Source of the DNA: a bacterium
GTDB taxonomy: Bacteria > DUMJ01
Direction: 5' to 3'
Assembly: GCA_026418035.1 (NCBI GenBank)
Contig: JAOACC010000105.1
Coordinates: forward strand, 1 to 34,545
Length of the DNA: 34,545 nt
Below, in pieces: positions 8,732-17,833 of this stretch. A program made the position numbers and the translations under genes. How positions within the stretch are numbered: the stretch's first letter is position 1; each line of letters begins with the position of its first letter. The notes beneath the pieces were generated by a model. That model saw nothing but the letters and a program-made list of their open reading frames with translations, was not told the DNA's origin and made no database searches.

Positions 8732-9760
8732 ATGAATTCTTATGAGAGGGTTTTGACTGTTCTTTCAGGTAGGGTTCCAGATAGAGTTCCAATCTTTGAG
8801 CTTCTTATTGATAGAAAGGTTATAAAGAAGATTACCGGAAGAGAAGATTATCTAGATTTCTGTGAGAAGTATCCCATAGATATTGTTCTAACAAATACCC
8901 CTTCAAAGCTTTACGAGGAAAGGGTTATAGATGCTAAAGATAGAGTCATTGTAAATGAATGGGGAATAAAGCGACAGTATACAGAGGAAGAAGTTTCTAT
9001 TCCCTTAGAGGGTCCTATAAAGACTCCAGAAGATCTTGAACATTTTGTGCCACCCGATCCTTATAAAGAGAAGAGATATGAAGAGTTGAAAGAGATAGTA
9101 AAGAGATTCAAAGGTAAAAAATTTGTTGGAATGCATCTACATGATGCACTCAATTATCCTCTCTATCTTAGAGGGGCAGAGCAATTGTTAATAGATACAA
9201 TAGAAAATCCTGAGCTTGTTCATAGGCTTGTAGATATATCTGTAACACATAACATTGCCATTGCTGAGAAGGCTATAGAACTTGGAGCAGACTTTATAAT
9301 CCTTGGTGACGACTATGGAGGCAGTAATGGTCCAATGATATCTCCAAAGACCTTCAGGGAATTCTTTTTACCTGGAATAAAAAGAATAGTTCAAGTGGTT
9401 AAGTCTAAAGGGGCTTTCTGTTTTAAACACTGTTGTGGGAATATAAATATTATACTTGATGATATGGTCTCTACAGGAATCTCTGCATTGCACCCTTTAG
9501 ATATAAGTGCTGGAATGGATATACTAGCGGTAAAGAATAAATATAAGAACTTAACGGTTATGGGTGGTGTAAACTGTGCTTCACCACTAACTGACTACAG
9601 TGTTGATGATCTACTTGAAGAGGTAAGGTGCGTCTTAAAAAGACTAATGCCAGGGGGTAGATATATCATTGCCTCCAGTAATTCCATACATAGTAAGGTA
9701 AAGCCAGAGAATCTTTTAGCAATGTGGGAGACAGTAGAAAGGTTTGGAAGGTATGATTGA
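8732..9760 (+). CDS. Uroporphyrinogen decarboxylase (URO-D) family protein, probably methyltransferase-like
   Basis: A 342-residue TIM-barrel protein of the URO-D superfamily (PF01208), which includes heme-pathway HemE and cobamide-dependent methyltransferases such as MtaA/CmuA. Visible features are the N-terminal MNSYERVLTVLSGRVPDRVPIFE, a central LGADFIILGDDYGGSNGPMISPKTFREFFLPG, and FCFKHCCGNINIILDDMV, whose His/Cys resemble the metal-binding positions of the methyltransferase branch. No other heme-pathway gene is in the window, and the protein lacks the typical HemE N-terminal PVWxMRQAGRYLPEY motif, so I do not call it HemE. The ATG abuts the dtd stop. A distant paralog lies at 24547-25662. 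Confidence 0.8.
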   Translation: MNSYERVLTVLSGRVPDRVPIFELLIDRKVIKKITGREDYLDFCEKYPIDIVLTNTPSKLYEERVIDAKDRVIVNEWGIKRQYTEEEVSIPLEGPIKTPEDLEHFVPPDPYKEKRYEELKEIVKRFKGKKFVGMHLHDALNYPLYLRGAEQLLIDTIENPELVHRLVDISVTHNIAIAEKAIELGADFIILGDDYGGSNGPMISPKTFREFFLPGIKRIVQVVKSKGAFCFKHCCGNINIILDDMVSTGISALHPLDISAGMDILAVKNKYKNLTVMGGVNCASPLTDYSVDDLLEEVRCVLKRLMPGGRYIIASSNSIHSKVKPENLLAMWETVERFGRYD

Positions 9761-10092
9761 CCTCTATGAGACTTCTCTGGTGGAAAAAGAAGTCTTATTC
9801 ATATGAGTATTATTACAAACAGTATCCTGAGAGGATAAGGGAGAAATTGAATAATAGAGATATCCATTTTGTAGAGAGAGTTCTTGCTATATGTAGAGAT
9901 GCTGGTGTTGGTATGAGTTCAGAAGAGATATGGGATGCTCTCTTGAGATTTAATAGCAGTATAGATATAAATCTTAAGGAAGATGTTATAAAGTGGATAG
10001 GTCAACTTAGAAACTTTGTTATGGAGTCAAAGGATGCCTATCCCTCAGGCCTATCAAAGTTCTTTAAGAGAAAAGATGAATACGAGGAATGA
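9757..10092 (+). CDS. Hypothetical protein (111 aa)
   Basis: I do not recognise this family. It is a small charged protein with an aromatic, lysine-rich N-terminus (LLWWKKKSYSYEYYYKQYPERI), then predicted helices, and no signal peptide or membrane segment. The TTG at 9757 overlaps the URO-D stop by 4 bp and has AAGG about 5 nt upstream. An ATG at 9766 is the alternative start. It is the last gene of the plus-strand run and faces sua5, with only about 20 bp between the stops. Coupling to the URO-D gene is the only hint of function. Confidence 0.6.
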   Translation: MTSMRLLWWKKKSYSYEYYYKQYPERIREKLNNRDIHFVERVLAICRDAGVGMSSEEIWDALLRFNSSIDINLKEDVIKWIGQLRNFVMESKDAYPSGLSKFFKRKDEYEE

Positions 10093-10115
10093 GATATTTG
10101 AATCCATTTTCCTTC

Positions 10116-11099
10116 TCATTCTCCTTGGCTAGCCTTCTTTATTCTGTTCATTATAGAGAAAAATATTCCGTATTCTGGTAATCTTTCAATGACTGCAGAT
10201 TGATACGGTGATTTATCAATGTATCTAAAACTCTTGTAGAGATTCTGAGCAATTGTATATGGCTGAGCATATGAACCAATTATATATGTATTATTGGCTT
10301 CACTTAAATACCTTTCCTTTGTTTCTTTTGTGCAGAGGATAAGTACGTCTTTGTTTGCATAATTTATAAGTAAATCTTTATCGATAAGTTTCAACTTCTT
10401 TTCTGGTGCATAGTGTTTATATTTCATACCCGGTGCAAGAGGTCGCTCATCTTCTTTGGTTTGGTATACTTCTACTTTCCCAAATATTTCTCTAAGCTCC
10501 TCTACTGTTATTGGACCTGGACGAAGTATAATAGGCATATCCTTTGTAAGATCAATAATTGTAGACTCAATTCCAAAGACACTTTCTCCTCCATCAATGA
10601 TACACTCTATCTTACCATTTAAGTCTTCCCATACCGATTCAAAATTAGTAGGGCTTGGTTTGCCTGAGAGATTTGCACTTGGCGCAGCTATAGCCCCTGC
10701 GCATAAAGCTAGACGTTGAGCTATTGGATGAGATGGAAAACGCACACCAACAGTATCAAGCCCTGCTGTTATTTCTACTGGTACAGATTCTTTCTTTCTG
10801 AGCACAAAAGTTATTGGTCCAGGAGTTATCTTTTTTATTATTTCAAAGTATTTCTCCTCAATATAACATATCATTTGCATCTGTTCTATTGAGCCAACGT
10901 GCACTATTAGAGGATTGTCAAAAGGACGTCCTTTAACAAGGAATATTCTGCGTATTGCTTCCGGAATAGATACAAGTGCACCAAGTCCATACACCGTTTC
11001 AGTTGGGAAAGCTACAAGCCCACCGTTTTTTAATATGTTACAAGCTTCCTCTATATTGTCTTCATAATAGTTACTAACCCTTATTATCTTTGTTTTCAT
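10116..11099 (-). CDS. sua5: L-threonylcarbamoyladenylate synthase (Sua5/YwlC)
   Basis: Makes threonylcarbamoyl-AMP from threonine, bicarbonate and ATP for the universal t6A37 modification of ANN-decoding tRNAs. The YrdC domain occupies about residues 12-200, with GGLVAFPTETVYGLGA, KGRPFDNPLIVHV, and PSANLSGKPSPT. A C-terminal Sua5 domain follows (about 215-320), joined through the linker RPLAPGMKYKHYAPEKKL, the conserved SPGMKYRHYAP-type motif. The 327-residue length is normal for the two-domain form. ATG start. A TATAAT-like box lies about 25 bp upstream on the minus strand but no clear -35 is visible, so its promoter is uncertain. Confidence 0.94.
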   Translation of the reverse strand: MKTKIIRVSNYYEDNIEEACNILKNGGLVAFPTETVYGLGALVSIPEAIRRIFLVKGRPFDNPLIVHVGSIEQMQMICYIEEKYFEIIKKITPGPITFVLRKKESVPVEITAGLDTVGVRFPSHPIAQRLALCAGAIAAPSANLSGKPSPTNFESVWEDLNGKIECIIDGGESVFGIESTIIDLTKDMPIILRPGPITVEELREIFGKVEVYQTKEDERPLAPGMKYKHYAPEKKLKLIDKDLLINYANKDVLILCTKETKERYLSEANNTYIIGSYAQPYTIAQNLYKSFRYIDKSPYQSAVIERLPEYGIFFSIMNRIKKASQGE

Positions 11100-11182
11100 T
11101 CTATCTAATTATGTTCAATTATACTATAAAATAAGAAAATTTTTAGAAAGGCTCACTTGGTGATTGATTGCAGTAAAAAGTT

Positions 11183-11938
11183 TTACCCTCTTACCGGTAG
11201 CCACCGGAGAAATCTTAGACCAGATCTTTTGGGCTTATAGAGTTCTTTGAAGCTCTTTAGAGCTTCTTTAAATCCCACATCTTTACCTAGTTCTTCGCTT
11301 TTATACCACTTATGTGTAGATACGTATAGGTATAAATCACCTAAAGTCTTATCAGGAAAGATTCTATCAAGTTTTTCTCTTTTTATTAGATTACAGCAAT
11401 CTAGAAAGTTCTTATACCATAATGCTACCGCATCTTCAAAAGACATATCATTTTTATTAGCCCAATCTTCTATTTCTCTTAAGAAATTTTCATATCCTAC
11501 TATCTCAGTCATTTCTATATCCAAGCCTGTTTTTTCTCTAAAAGATTCTCTATAACTGTATATTATATCCTCTTTCTTAGGTCTAAGGGGATAAGCCTGC
11601 AAGACATGGGCATCTATAAAATTTTGCCTTAATTCTTTTGCAACTGCAACCCTATGATGCCCATCTAACACATAGTATTCGTCTCTTATCTTATATACAT
11701 CTATAGGTGGAAGAATCTCTCCATTTTCCATTTTCTTTTTTATTTCTAGATATCTTTCTGTTGGTTTTCTCCATTTAAACCTAAAGTTTTCATCAAGGTC
11801 TTGAGGTCTTCCAACAGAACCGATAATCTTATTTACTTCTATTGCCCTAACACCAAGGTCTCTTGTTCTTAGATAACCAATACCACCATACTCTTCCTGT
11901 AGTGATTTTATATTTCCTATTCTTTTCATAGCTATCAC
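11183..11938 (-). CDS. ParB/sulfiredoxin-fold (ParBc-like) protein of unknown function
   Basis: A 251-residue protein whose middle part (about residues 70-112) carries the ParB nuclease-like signature: ILPPIDVYKIRDEYYVLDGHHRVAVAKEL, with the hallmark GHHR. There is no helix-turn-helix of a chromosome-partition ParB downstream, and no parA or parS beside it. The C-terminal half is helical and ends in the basic stretch KPKRSGLRFLRWLPVRG. ParB-fold proteins include ATP/CTP-using enzymes and kinases as well as partition factors, so its activity is open. ATG start with GGGGTGATAGCT upstream; GTG or ATG choices differ by only a few residues. Confidence 0.7.
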   Translation of the reverse strand: MIAMKRIGNIKSLQEEYGGIGYLRTRDLGVRAIEVNKIIGSVGRPQDLDENFRFKWRKPTERYLEIKKKMENGEILPPIDVYKIRDEYYVLDGHHRVAVAKELRQNFIDAHVLQAYPLRPKKEDIIYSYRESFREKTGLDIEMTEIVGYENFLREIEDWANKNDMSFEDAVALWYKNFLDCCNLIKREKLDRIFPDKTLGDLYLYVSTHKWYKSEELGKDVGFKEALKSFKELYKPKRSGLRFLRWLPVRG

Positions 11939-12027
11939 CCCTATTCAAATCCTACAGGAAGAGTTTTAAATAAGATTTAAAGGGGATTTAAGGTTAGATT
12001 AACTTTCTTTTAAAAACAGATTAAGCC

Positions 12028-13497
12028 TTACCTTATAACAATGCCAGCTCTTCTGTTATTGAAATTTCCCTTCTCTAAAACTATATTCCCATTTATAATT
12101 ACGTACTCTATACCTTCTGGATATTGGAATGGGTCTTCGTACGTTGCCTTATCGGTAATCTTTTCAGGATCAAAGATTGTTATATCTGCATATGCTCCTT
12201 CTTTTATTATCCCCCTATCCATTAATCTGAGTTTTTTTGCCGGTAAATAACTCATCTTTGATATAGCTTCTTCTAATGACAAAATCTTAAGTTCTCTTAC
12301 ATATCTACCTAGAATCCTGGGGAATGTCCCAAATGAACGTGGATGGGTTCTATCTTCCTCATTCCTTTTTTTATAGCTAGAACCATCAGAACCTACAAAT
12401 GAATGTTTGTAACTTAAAAAATTCTTTATGTCTTCTTCACTCATCTGAAAACTTATAACCCTTACCGGTTCATTTTTCTTCAGTAATTCTAAAGTAAATT
12501 CCTCTGGAGAAATCTCCCTCTCTCTTGCCAATTCTAAGATGCTTTTACCATTCTTTCGATTGTCTATGTTGTATTGAGGGATATGTATCAGGTCCCAATC
12601 TATACTGCTATTCTTCAATTTTTCTAATGCTTTTCTATATCTATCAGGATCTAATAGATCATTAATAGATACTCTAAATGGCATTATCGCAATATTTAGC
12701 CTTGTCATATATGCAGTGTAGGGATAAATATCATAAGATACATCAATATTGTCTCTTCTTGCATTCTCTATCATCTCTATAATTTTCTCTGATTTTCCCC
12801 AGTTTCTCTTTCTCTCTACCTTTATATGAGAAATCTGAACTGGTACTTCTGCCATCTTCCCTATCTCTATAGCCTCTTCTATTGCTAGCTCTACATAATC
12901 TCCCTCGTTTCTAAGGTGTGAAGCATATATGCCATCTCTTTTGGCAACAACCTTAGCAAGCTCTATCAACTCTTCGGTGGAAGAGTATATACCTGGCTCA
13001 TACTCTAGGCCAGTAGAAAGTCCTTTTGCCCCTTCACTGAGAGCTGATTCTAGAAGCTCCTTCATTTCATTAAGCTCTTCTTCTGTTGGTTTTCTCTTTT
13101 CGTTTCCCATTACCTTACTTCTTATTACTCCTTGACCTGCTAGGAAGATGAGATTTGTTCCAATACCTCTTTTTTCTATCCTCTCTATGAAATTACCAAG
13201 ACCTTCATCTATCATTCCTATGTTTATCCCGCAATTTCCAACAACTTGAGTTGTTATACCTTGTCTTATTATATTTTCCATCTCTGGAAAGTCCTTTATT
13301 GACAAGTCTGAATGGGAATGTATATCTATAAAGCCTGGAGCTACCACTAGACCACTAGCTTTTATACCTACTATAGCAGATTCTTCTATTTTACCTATCT
13401 TTACAATCCTATCCCCTTTTATCCCTATATCGCATATGTATCTATCTTTTCCTGTTCCATCTACTATTGTTCCATCAATTATTGCTATATCGAAAAT
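12028..13497 (-). CDS. N-acyl-D-amino-acid deacylase (D-aminoacylase), probable AUU start
   Basis: Amidohydrolase-superfamily enzyme that removes the acyl group from N-acyl-D-amino acids. It has the metal-binding GFIDIHSHSD, then VVGNCGINIG, GLEYEPGIYSS, ISHIKVERKRNWG, FVGSDGSS, HPRSFGTFPRILGRYVRE and a C-terminal ADITIFDPEKI, all in family order. The ORF track begins at GTG 13347, losing the N-terminal beta-sandwich strand. The in-frame sequence upstream encodes FDIAIIDGTIVDGTGKDRYICDI, exactly the normal family start. It would begin at ATT 13497, with GGAAGG 9 nt before it, two bases after the mazG stop. No ATG/GTG/TTG is available in frame. A GTG at 13507 would join the frame if one T of TTTT were removed. 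Confidence 0.88.
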   Translation of the reverse strand: MFDIAIIDGTIVDGTGKDRYICDIGIKGDRIVKIGKIEESAIVGIKASGLVVAPGFIDIHSHSDLSIKDFPEMENIIRQGITTQVVGNCGINIGMIDEGLGNFIERIEKRGIGTNLIFLAGQGVIRSKVMGNEKRKPTEEELNEMKELLESALSEGAKGLSTGLEYEPGIYSSTEELIELAKVVAKRDGIYASHLRNEGDYVELAIEEAIEIGKMAEVPVQISHIKVERKRNWGKSEKIIEMIENARRDNIDVSYDIYPYTAYMTRLNIAIMPFRVSINDLLDPDRYRKALEKLKNSSIDWDLIHIPQYNIDNRKNGKSILELAREREISPEEFTLELLKKNEPVRVISFQMSEEDIKNFLSYKHSFVGSDGSSYKKRNEEDRTHPRSFGTFPRILGRYVRELKILSLEEAISKMSYLPAKKLRLMDRGIIKEGAYADITIFDPEKITDKATYEDPFQYPEGIEYVIINGNIVLEKGNFNNRRAGIVIR

Positions 13498-13499
13498 TT

Positions 13500-14261
13500 C
13501 TATTCACCTTCCTTTATCTCTTCCCAGAGTTTATCCATCTCACTTAATGTCAGATCCTCTAAGGAGATATTTCTCTTTTTAGCCAATTCTTCCATCTGAT
13601 TAAATCTATTTATAAACTTTTTCACTGTATCCCTAAGTGCAGACTCTGAGTCTACTCCCAAAAGTCTAGCGGTGTTTACAACCGAGAATAGAAGATCCCC
13701 TATCTCTTCCTTGACATTTCCACCGGTATCTATTGCCCTATCCAGCTCTTTTAACTCTTCTTCTATCTTTTCTCTTGGTCCTTTATAATCTTCCCAGTCA
13801 AATCCTACCCTTCTTGCCTTTTCTTGCACCTTATTAGCCAAAACAAGGGAGGGAAGATTCAAAGGAACATCCATAAGTCTCTTATTCTCTTCCCTTTTTA
13901 TCAATTCCCAGTTAGTTAATGCCTCTTCTGAACTTTTTACCTTCACATTACCAAATACATGAGGGTGTCTGTTTATGAGCTTCTCTATTATCCTATCCAC
14001 TATATCTTCAAGGCCAAAGAGACCCTTTTCTTCAGCTATAATAGACATAAAGAAGATATTAAATAGAAGGTCTCCCAATTCCTCTTTTAGATGAGTATAA
14101 TCCTTTTCTTCTATTGCATCTATAACTTCATATGCCTCTTCTCTTAGGGTATATTTTAGTGAGTCAAAGTCCTGTTCCGCATCCCAAGGACATTTCTTTC
14201 TGAGTATTCTACCTATTTCAAGTAGCTCCTTTAATCTCTCTTCTAGAGTCTTTTTATCCAA
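13500..14261 (-). CDS. mazG: Nucleoside triphosphate pyrophosphohydrolase MazG
   Basis: Hydrolyses NTPs to NMPs and pyrophosphate (house-cleaning, and lowering of ppGpp effects in E. coli). Two MazG domains are visible: the first with CPWDAEQDFDSLKYTLREEAYEVIDAI and the EELGDLLF metal-binding helix (about residues 25-75), the second with REKIEEELKELDRA and KEEIGDLLFSVVN (about 165-205). At 253 residues it is the common two-domain form. The TTG start lies inside the mfd 3' end (8-bp overlap). Sits in the pth-mfd-mazG arrangement typical of Firmicutes. Confidence 0.94.
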   Translation of the reverse strand: MDKKTLEERLKELLEIGRILRKKCPWDAEQDFDSLKYTLREEAYEVIDAIEEKDYTHLKEELGDLLFNIFFMSIIAEEKGLFGLEDIVDRIIEKLINRHPHVFGNVKVKSSEEALTNWELIKREENKRLMDVPLNLPSLVLANKVQEKARRVGFDWEDYKGPREKIEEELKELDRAIDTGGNVKEEIGDLLFSVVNTARLLGVDSESALRDTVKKFINRFNQMEELAKKRNISLEDLTLSEMDKLWEEIKEGE

Positions 14262-17259
14262 GGCTTAACGCCTCCTTTATCTTTAGTAGCTTTTTGTTTT
14301 TATCTTCCCACCATCTTATAACCCAAGTATCACTATTTACCTTTTTTAGTTGCCCAAATCTTTCTAGATTTTTAATGGACTTTCCATTACTACTAGAATC
14401 TCTAAGTACTATTAATATCTTATCATCAGTAATTGATAATTTCTTTATATTTCTCTTTTCTGAAAGTATTCTTACTATAGTTATATTTATTAGATTTTCT
14501 ACCTCTTTCGGAATCTTTCCAAATCTATCTATAAGCTCTTCTCTTATCTCCTCTATCTCCTTTTTAGATGATGCAAGAGAAAGTCTCCTATATATCTCAA
14601 GCTTGTAAGGTGGTAATATGTAGAAATCTGGAATAATTGCTGGTATGGATATGTCTATTATTGTCGGTTCTGTTCTCCATTTTACAGGTTCTCCTCTTAA
14701 TTCCTTTACAGCATCCTCTAACATCTTTAGATACATATCAAATCCTACTGCAATTATATGCCCATGTTGTTCTTTACCTATGAGATTCCCTAATCCTCTT
14801 ATCTCTAGGTCTCTCATAGCTACATTAAATCCAGAACCCAAGACACTATTTTCATATATAGCCCTTAAACGCTCTTCCCCTTCAGGAGTAAGATTCTTAC
14901 TGTGGAATATATACGCATATGCTCTTTTGCCGGACCTCCCTATCCTACCTCTAAGCTGGTATAACTGGGCAAGACCGAATTTTTCTCCTTCCTCTATAAT
15001 AAGTGTGTTGGCATTAGGTATATCTATACCACTTTCAATTATCGCAGTGGATATAAGTAGTTTAGTCTCTCCTTTATAAAATCTCCAGAATCTCTCTTCC
15101 ACTTCTTCTTCGTCCATAGTTCCGTAGAGTATATCCATAGTTAAATCAGGAAACATATTTTTTAATTTAAACTCGAGCTCTTTGACCCCACTTATCCTTG
15201 GATGTATGTAAAAGACTTGTCCATTTCTTGCAAGCTCTCTTTCTATTGCGGATCTTACTATTTTTTCATCATACTCTCCCACATATGTTGTTATTGGAAT
15301 TCTACCCTCAGGAGGGGTCTCTATTATGCCGATCTCTTTTAATCCATACAGAGACATAGATAGCGTTCTAGGAATTGGTGTAGCGGAAAGTGTAAGGACA
15401 TCAATAAGTGGAAATAATTCTTTTAATCTTTCTTTCTGTTCTACACCAAATTTATGCTCTTCATCTATTATTAAGAGTCCTAAGTCTTTAAATTTTATAT
15501 CTTTACCAAGTATCTTATGGGTTCCTATGACAATATCGATACTTCCATCTCTTATCCCTTCTTTTATTCTTCTTATCTCTCTTGGAGGTGTAAACCTAGA
15601 GAGCATAGCAATATTTACTTGAAGTGTGGCAAATCTTTCTCTAAATGTCTCATAGTGTTGATGTGCTAGTATTGTTGTTGGAACAAGGAATGCTACCTGT
15701 TTACCATTTAAAACTGCCCTAAACGCTGCCCTAATAGCAACCTCCGTTTTTCCATATCCAGGGTCTCCACATACCAAAAAATCCATGGGTCTAGGTCTTT
15801 CCATACTCTTTTTGACTCGTTCTATAATCTCTCTCTGGTCTGGTGTCTCTTCATAGGGGAAACTTTCCTCTATGATTTTTTCCATCTTAGGATACGGTTT
15901 AAAAGATATCCCTGGCATAACCTCTCTTTTTGCATTTATCTCTATAAGATTTTTTGCTACATCTTTTACATCGTTCTCTACTCTATTTTTTATTCTTGTC
16001 CATTCTGGACTCTTTAATCTATATACTGGAGGTGGAGTATCATCAAAACTTCTATATTTATCAAGTCTTCCCGCTTGTTCTACAGGAACTAATAATCTAT
16101 CCTTTTCTGCAAATTCAAGGACTATAAATTCCCTAGGTGTCTTTTCTATGAGCTGTGTCTCTAGACCAGCAAATCTACCAATACCATGGTATGGATGGAC
16201 AACATAGTCTCCTATCTCAAATGGAAGTTCTCTTATACCTTCTATTGGGGATAAAGAAGCAGGGACAAACTCAAAATTAAATAGCTCCTTATCAGATAGA
16301 ATTATTATCTTAAGAGAATGAATTACAACCCCGCTAGATAATTTCTTCTTATAGAAGTTTAACTTTTTCCATTTTCTTAAAAGAGATTGTAATCTCTTTG
16401 CTTGGACTGTATATAGGTAGATGTTATAATTATTTTCTATTGCTGATTCTATATATTCCCTTATCCTTTCCATATCTCCCTGAAATGATGGTGGGGTCTC
16501 TCCCTTTATATCATCTCCAATATCTATCCTGAGAATCCTTCCCGATGTATCAAAGTTAGATGAGTGAACTATAAATAACGTCTCTGGAGGGAGAATCTCT
16601 TCAACCTTCGCTTTTACCTCTCCTGGATTAACAGGGACGATGCTTATAGGTAGCTCCATCTCTCCAATAGATCTCTGTGTTAAGGTATTAAACTTTTTGA
16701 TACTGGCTATCTCATCTCCAAAAAAGTCTAGCCTTATGGGATGGTTCAAGTTTACCGGGTATATGTCTACTATTCCACCCCGAATAGAGAATTCTCCACG
16801 TCTTTCTACCATAAAGACTCTTTTGTAGCCGAAATCTACAAGTCTATTTATTATGTATTCCCACCTACTTTCTTTCGTAATTATTAGAGAGACTCCTACT
16901 GCAGGAAAGTTCTTTATACTCTCTTCTGTCCCTACTAGTATAGAAAATTCTCCTCTGACAAATCCCCCAGCCAAACTAGTTCTCTTCCAGTTACTCTCTC
17001 TATCTATTGGGTCATATGGTAGGTATGTTATATCTATATCAAATATTGATCTTATATCGTTTTCTATTCTTATCGCAGATTCCTCATTGTTTACAACTAG
17101 CACAATAGGTACTTTGAGACTTATCGAGAGATATCCTGTTAGAATTGGAATAATAGAAAAAGACCCCACCCCTACGTGTGAAGAGGTAAAGCCTCTTACC
17201 TCTTCTACTAATTTAGAAAAAGCCTCCTCTTTTGAGAGGATAGATACTATAGAATTCAT
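14254..17259 (-). CDS. mfd: Transcription-repair coupling factor Mfd
   Basis: Displaces RNA polymerase stalled at DNA damage and recruits UvrA. Order of domains: N-terminal UvrB-like region (about 1-330), the RNA-polymerase interaction domain beginning EIGDYVVHPYHGIGRFAGLE, then RecG-like helicase with Walker A GDPGYGKTE near residue 500, DEEHKFGVEQKE, LSATPIPRTLSMSL and QLRGRIGRSGKRAYAY, and a C-terminal TRCF domain (KLEIYRRLS...). At 1001 residues it is somewhat shorter than the usual 1100-1180, with the reduction apparently in the N-terminal region. ATG overlaps the pth stop by 4 bp (ATGA). Confidence 0.96.
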   Translation of the reverse strand: MNSIVSILSKEEAFSKLVEEVRGFTSSHVGVGSFSIIPILTGYLSISLKVPIVLVVNNEESAIRIENDIRSIFDIDITYLPYDPIDRESNWKRTSLAGGFVRGEFSILVGTEESIKNFPAVGVSLIITKESRWEYIINRLVDFGYKRVFMVERRGEFSIRGGIVDIYPVNLNHPIRLDFFGDEIASIKKFNTLTQRSIGEMELPISIVPVNPGEVKAKVEEILPPETLFIVHSSNFDTSGRILRIDIGDDIKGETPPSFQGDMERIREYIESAIENNYNIYLYTVQAKRLQSLLRKWKKLNFYKKKLSSGVVIHSLKIIILSDKELFNFEFVPASLSPIEGIRELPFEIGDYVVHPYHGIGRFAGLETQLIEKTPREFIVLEFAEKDRLLVPVEQAGRLDKYRSFDDTPPPVYRLKSPEWTRIKNRVENDVKDVAKNLIEINAKREVMPGISFKPYPKMEKIIEESFPYEETPDQREIIERVKKSMERPRPMDFLVCGDPGYGKTEVAIRAAFRAVLNGKQVAFLVPTTILAHQHYETFRERFATLQVNIAMLSRFTPPREIRRIKEGIRDGSIDIVIGTHKILGKDIKFKDLGLLIIDEEHKFGVEQKERLKELFPLIDVLTLSATPIPRTLSMSLYGLKEIGIIETPPEGRIPITTYVGEYDEKIVRSAIERELARNGQVFYIHPRISGVKELEFKLKNMFPDLTMDILYGTMDEEEVEERFWRFYKGETKLLISTAIIESGIDIPNANTLIIEEGEKFGLAQLYQLRGRIGRSGKRAYAYIFHSKNLTPEGEERLRAIYENSVLGSGFNVAMRDLEIRGLGNLIGKEQHGHIIAVGFDMYLKMLEDAVKELRGEPVKWRTEPTIIDISIPAIIPDFYILPPYKLEIYRRLSLASSKKEIEEIREELIDRFGKIPKEVENLINITIVRILSEKRNIKKLSITDDKILIVLRDSSSNGKSIKNLERFGQLKKVNSDTWVIRWWEDKNKKLLKIKEALSLG

Positions 17260-17825
17260 CCTTTTATTCTTTTATTATACCTACTCATAGCCTTTTCTAT
17301 ATCTGTCACTATTAGGGGTAACCCTTCAAGAGTAGATTCTATCGTCTTTTCTAAAATCTTTAATTCTTCTTCTGAAAACTCTGAGAGAACAAAATCTACA
17401 CTACTTATCCCTTCTGGAAGAGGACCTATACCTATTCTTAATCTGGGTATATTTTCTGTGCCAAGTGCTTCTATTATAGATTGCATTCCATTATGTCCAC
17501 CACTTGAGCCCTTTATCCTTATCCTAACACTTCCTAAGGGGATCCAAAGGTCATCGTATACTACAAGGATCTCCTCTGGTAGAATAGAAAATCTTTTTAC
17601 TATTGGTGGAATTGCCTCCCCACTTCTATTCATATACGTGAACGGTTTTAAAATGAAGACCGAGTTACTATCTATGGATATCTTTCCCAGAATTCCTTTT
17701 CCTGTCTCTTCTAACCACTCCCCCCATTTTGAGACTACTGAATCAATGAACATAAAACCAACATTATGCCTAGTATTAGTAAATCTTAATCCTGGATTCC
17801 CTAAACCAACTATAAGTCTTATCAT
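17256..17825 (-). CDS. pth: Peptidyl-tRNA hydrolase
   Basis: Cleaves peptidyl-tRNA released during abortive translation so that the tRNA can be reused. Conserved stretches: LIVGLGNPGLRFTNTRHNVGFMFID (catalytic His in TRHNVGF, near residue 20), LKPFTYMNRSGEA, VVYDDLWIPLGSVRIRIKGSSGGHNGMQSI and PRLRIGIGPLP. The 189-residue length is normal. It follows rplY with a terminator-like hairpin between, and is translationally coupled to mfd. ATG start. Confidence 0.96.
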   Translation of the reverse strand: MIRLIVGLGNPGLRFTNTRHNVGFMFIDSVVSKWGEWLEETGKGILGKISIDSNSVFILKPFTYMNRSGEAIPPIVKRFSILPEEILVVYDDLWIPLGSVRIRIKGSSGGHNGMQSIIEALGTENIPRLRIGIGPLPEGISSVDFVLSEFSEEELKILEKTIESTLEGLPLIVTDIEKAMSRYNKRIKG

Positions 17826-17833
17826 ATCACAAT

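Noticed and set aside
8732-9760. Heme-pathway HemE
   Set aside because: The HemE N-terminal RQAGRYLPEY signature is missing and no other heme gene is near.
10087-10121. Inverted repeat GAATGAGA/TCTCATTC as a terminator between the convergent genes
   Set aside because: The arms are mostly the two genes' own GAATGA ends; the loop is long and there is no clean T tail.
10413-10719. Plus-strand ORFs of 69 and 87 aa inside sua5
   Set aside because: They are antisense shadows of a well-conserved gene and have no family features or ribosome binding sites.
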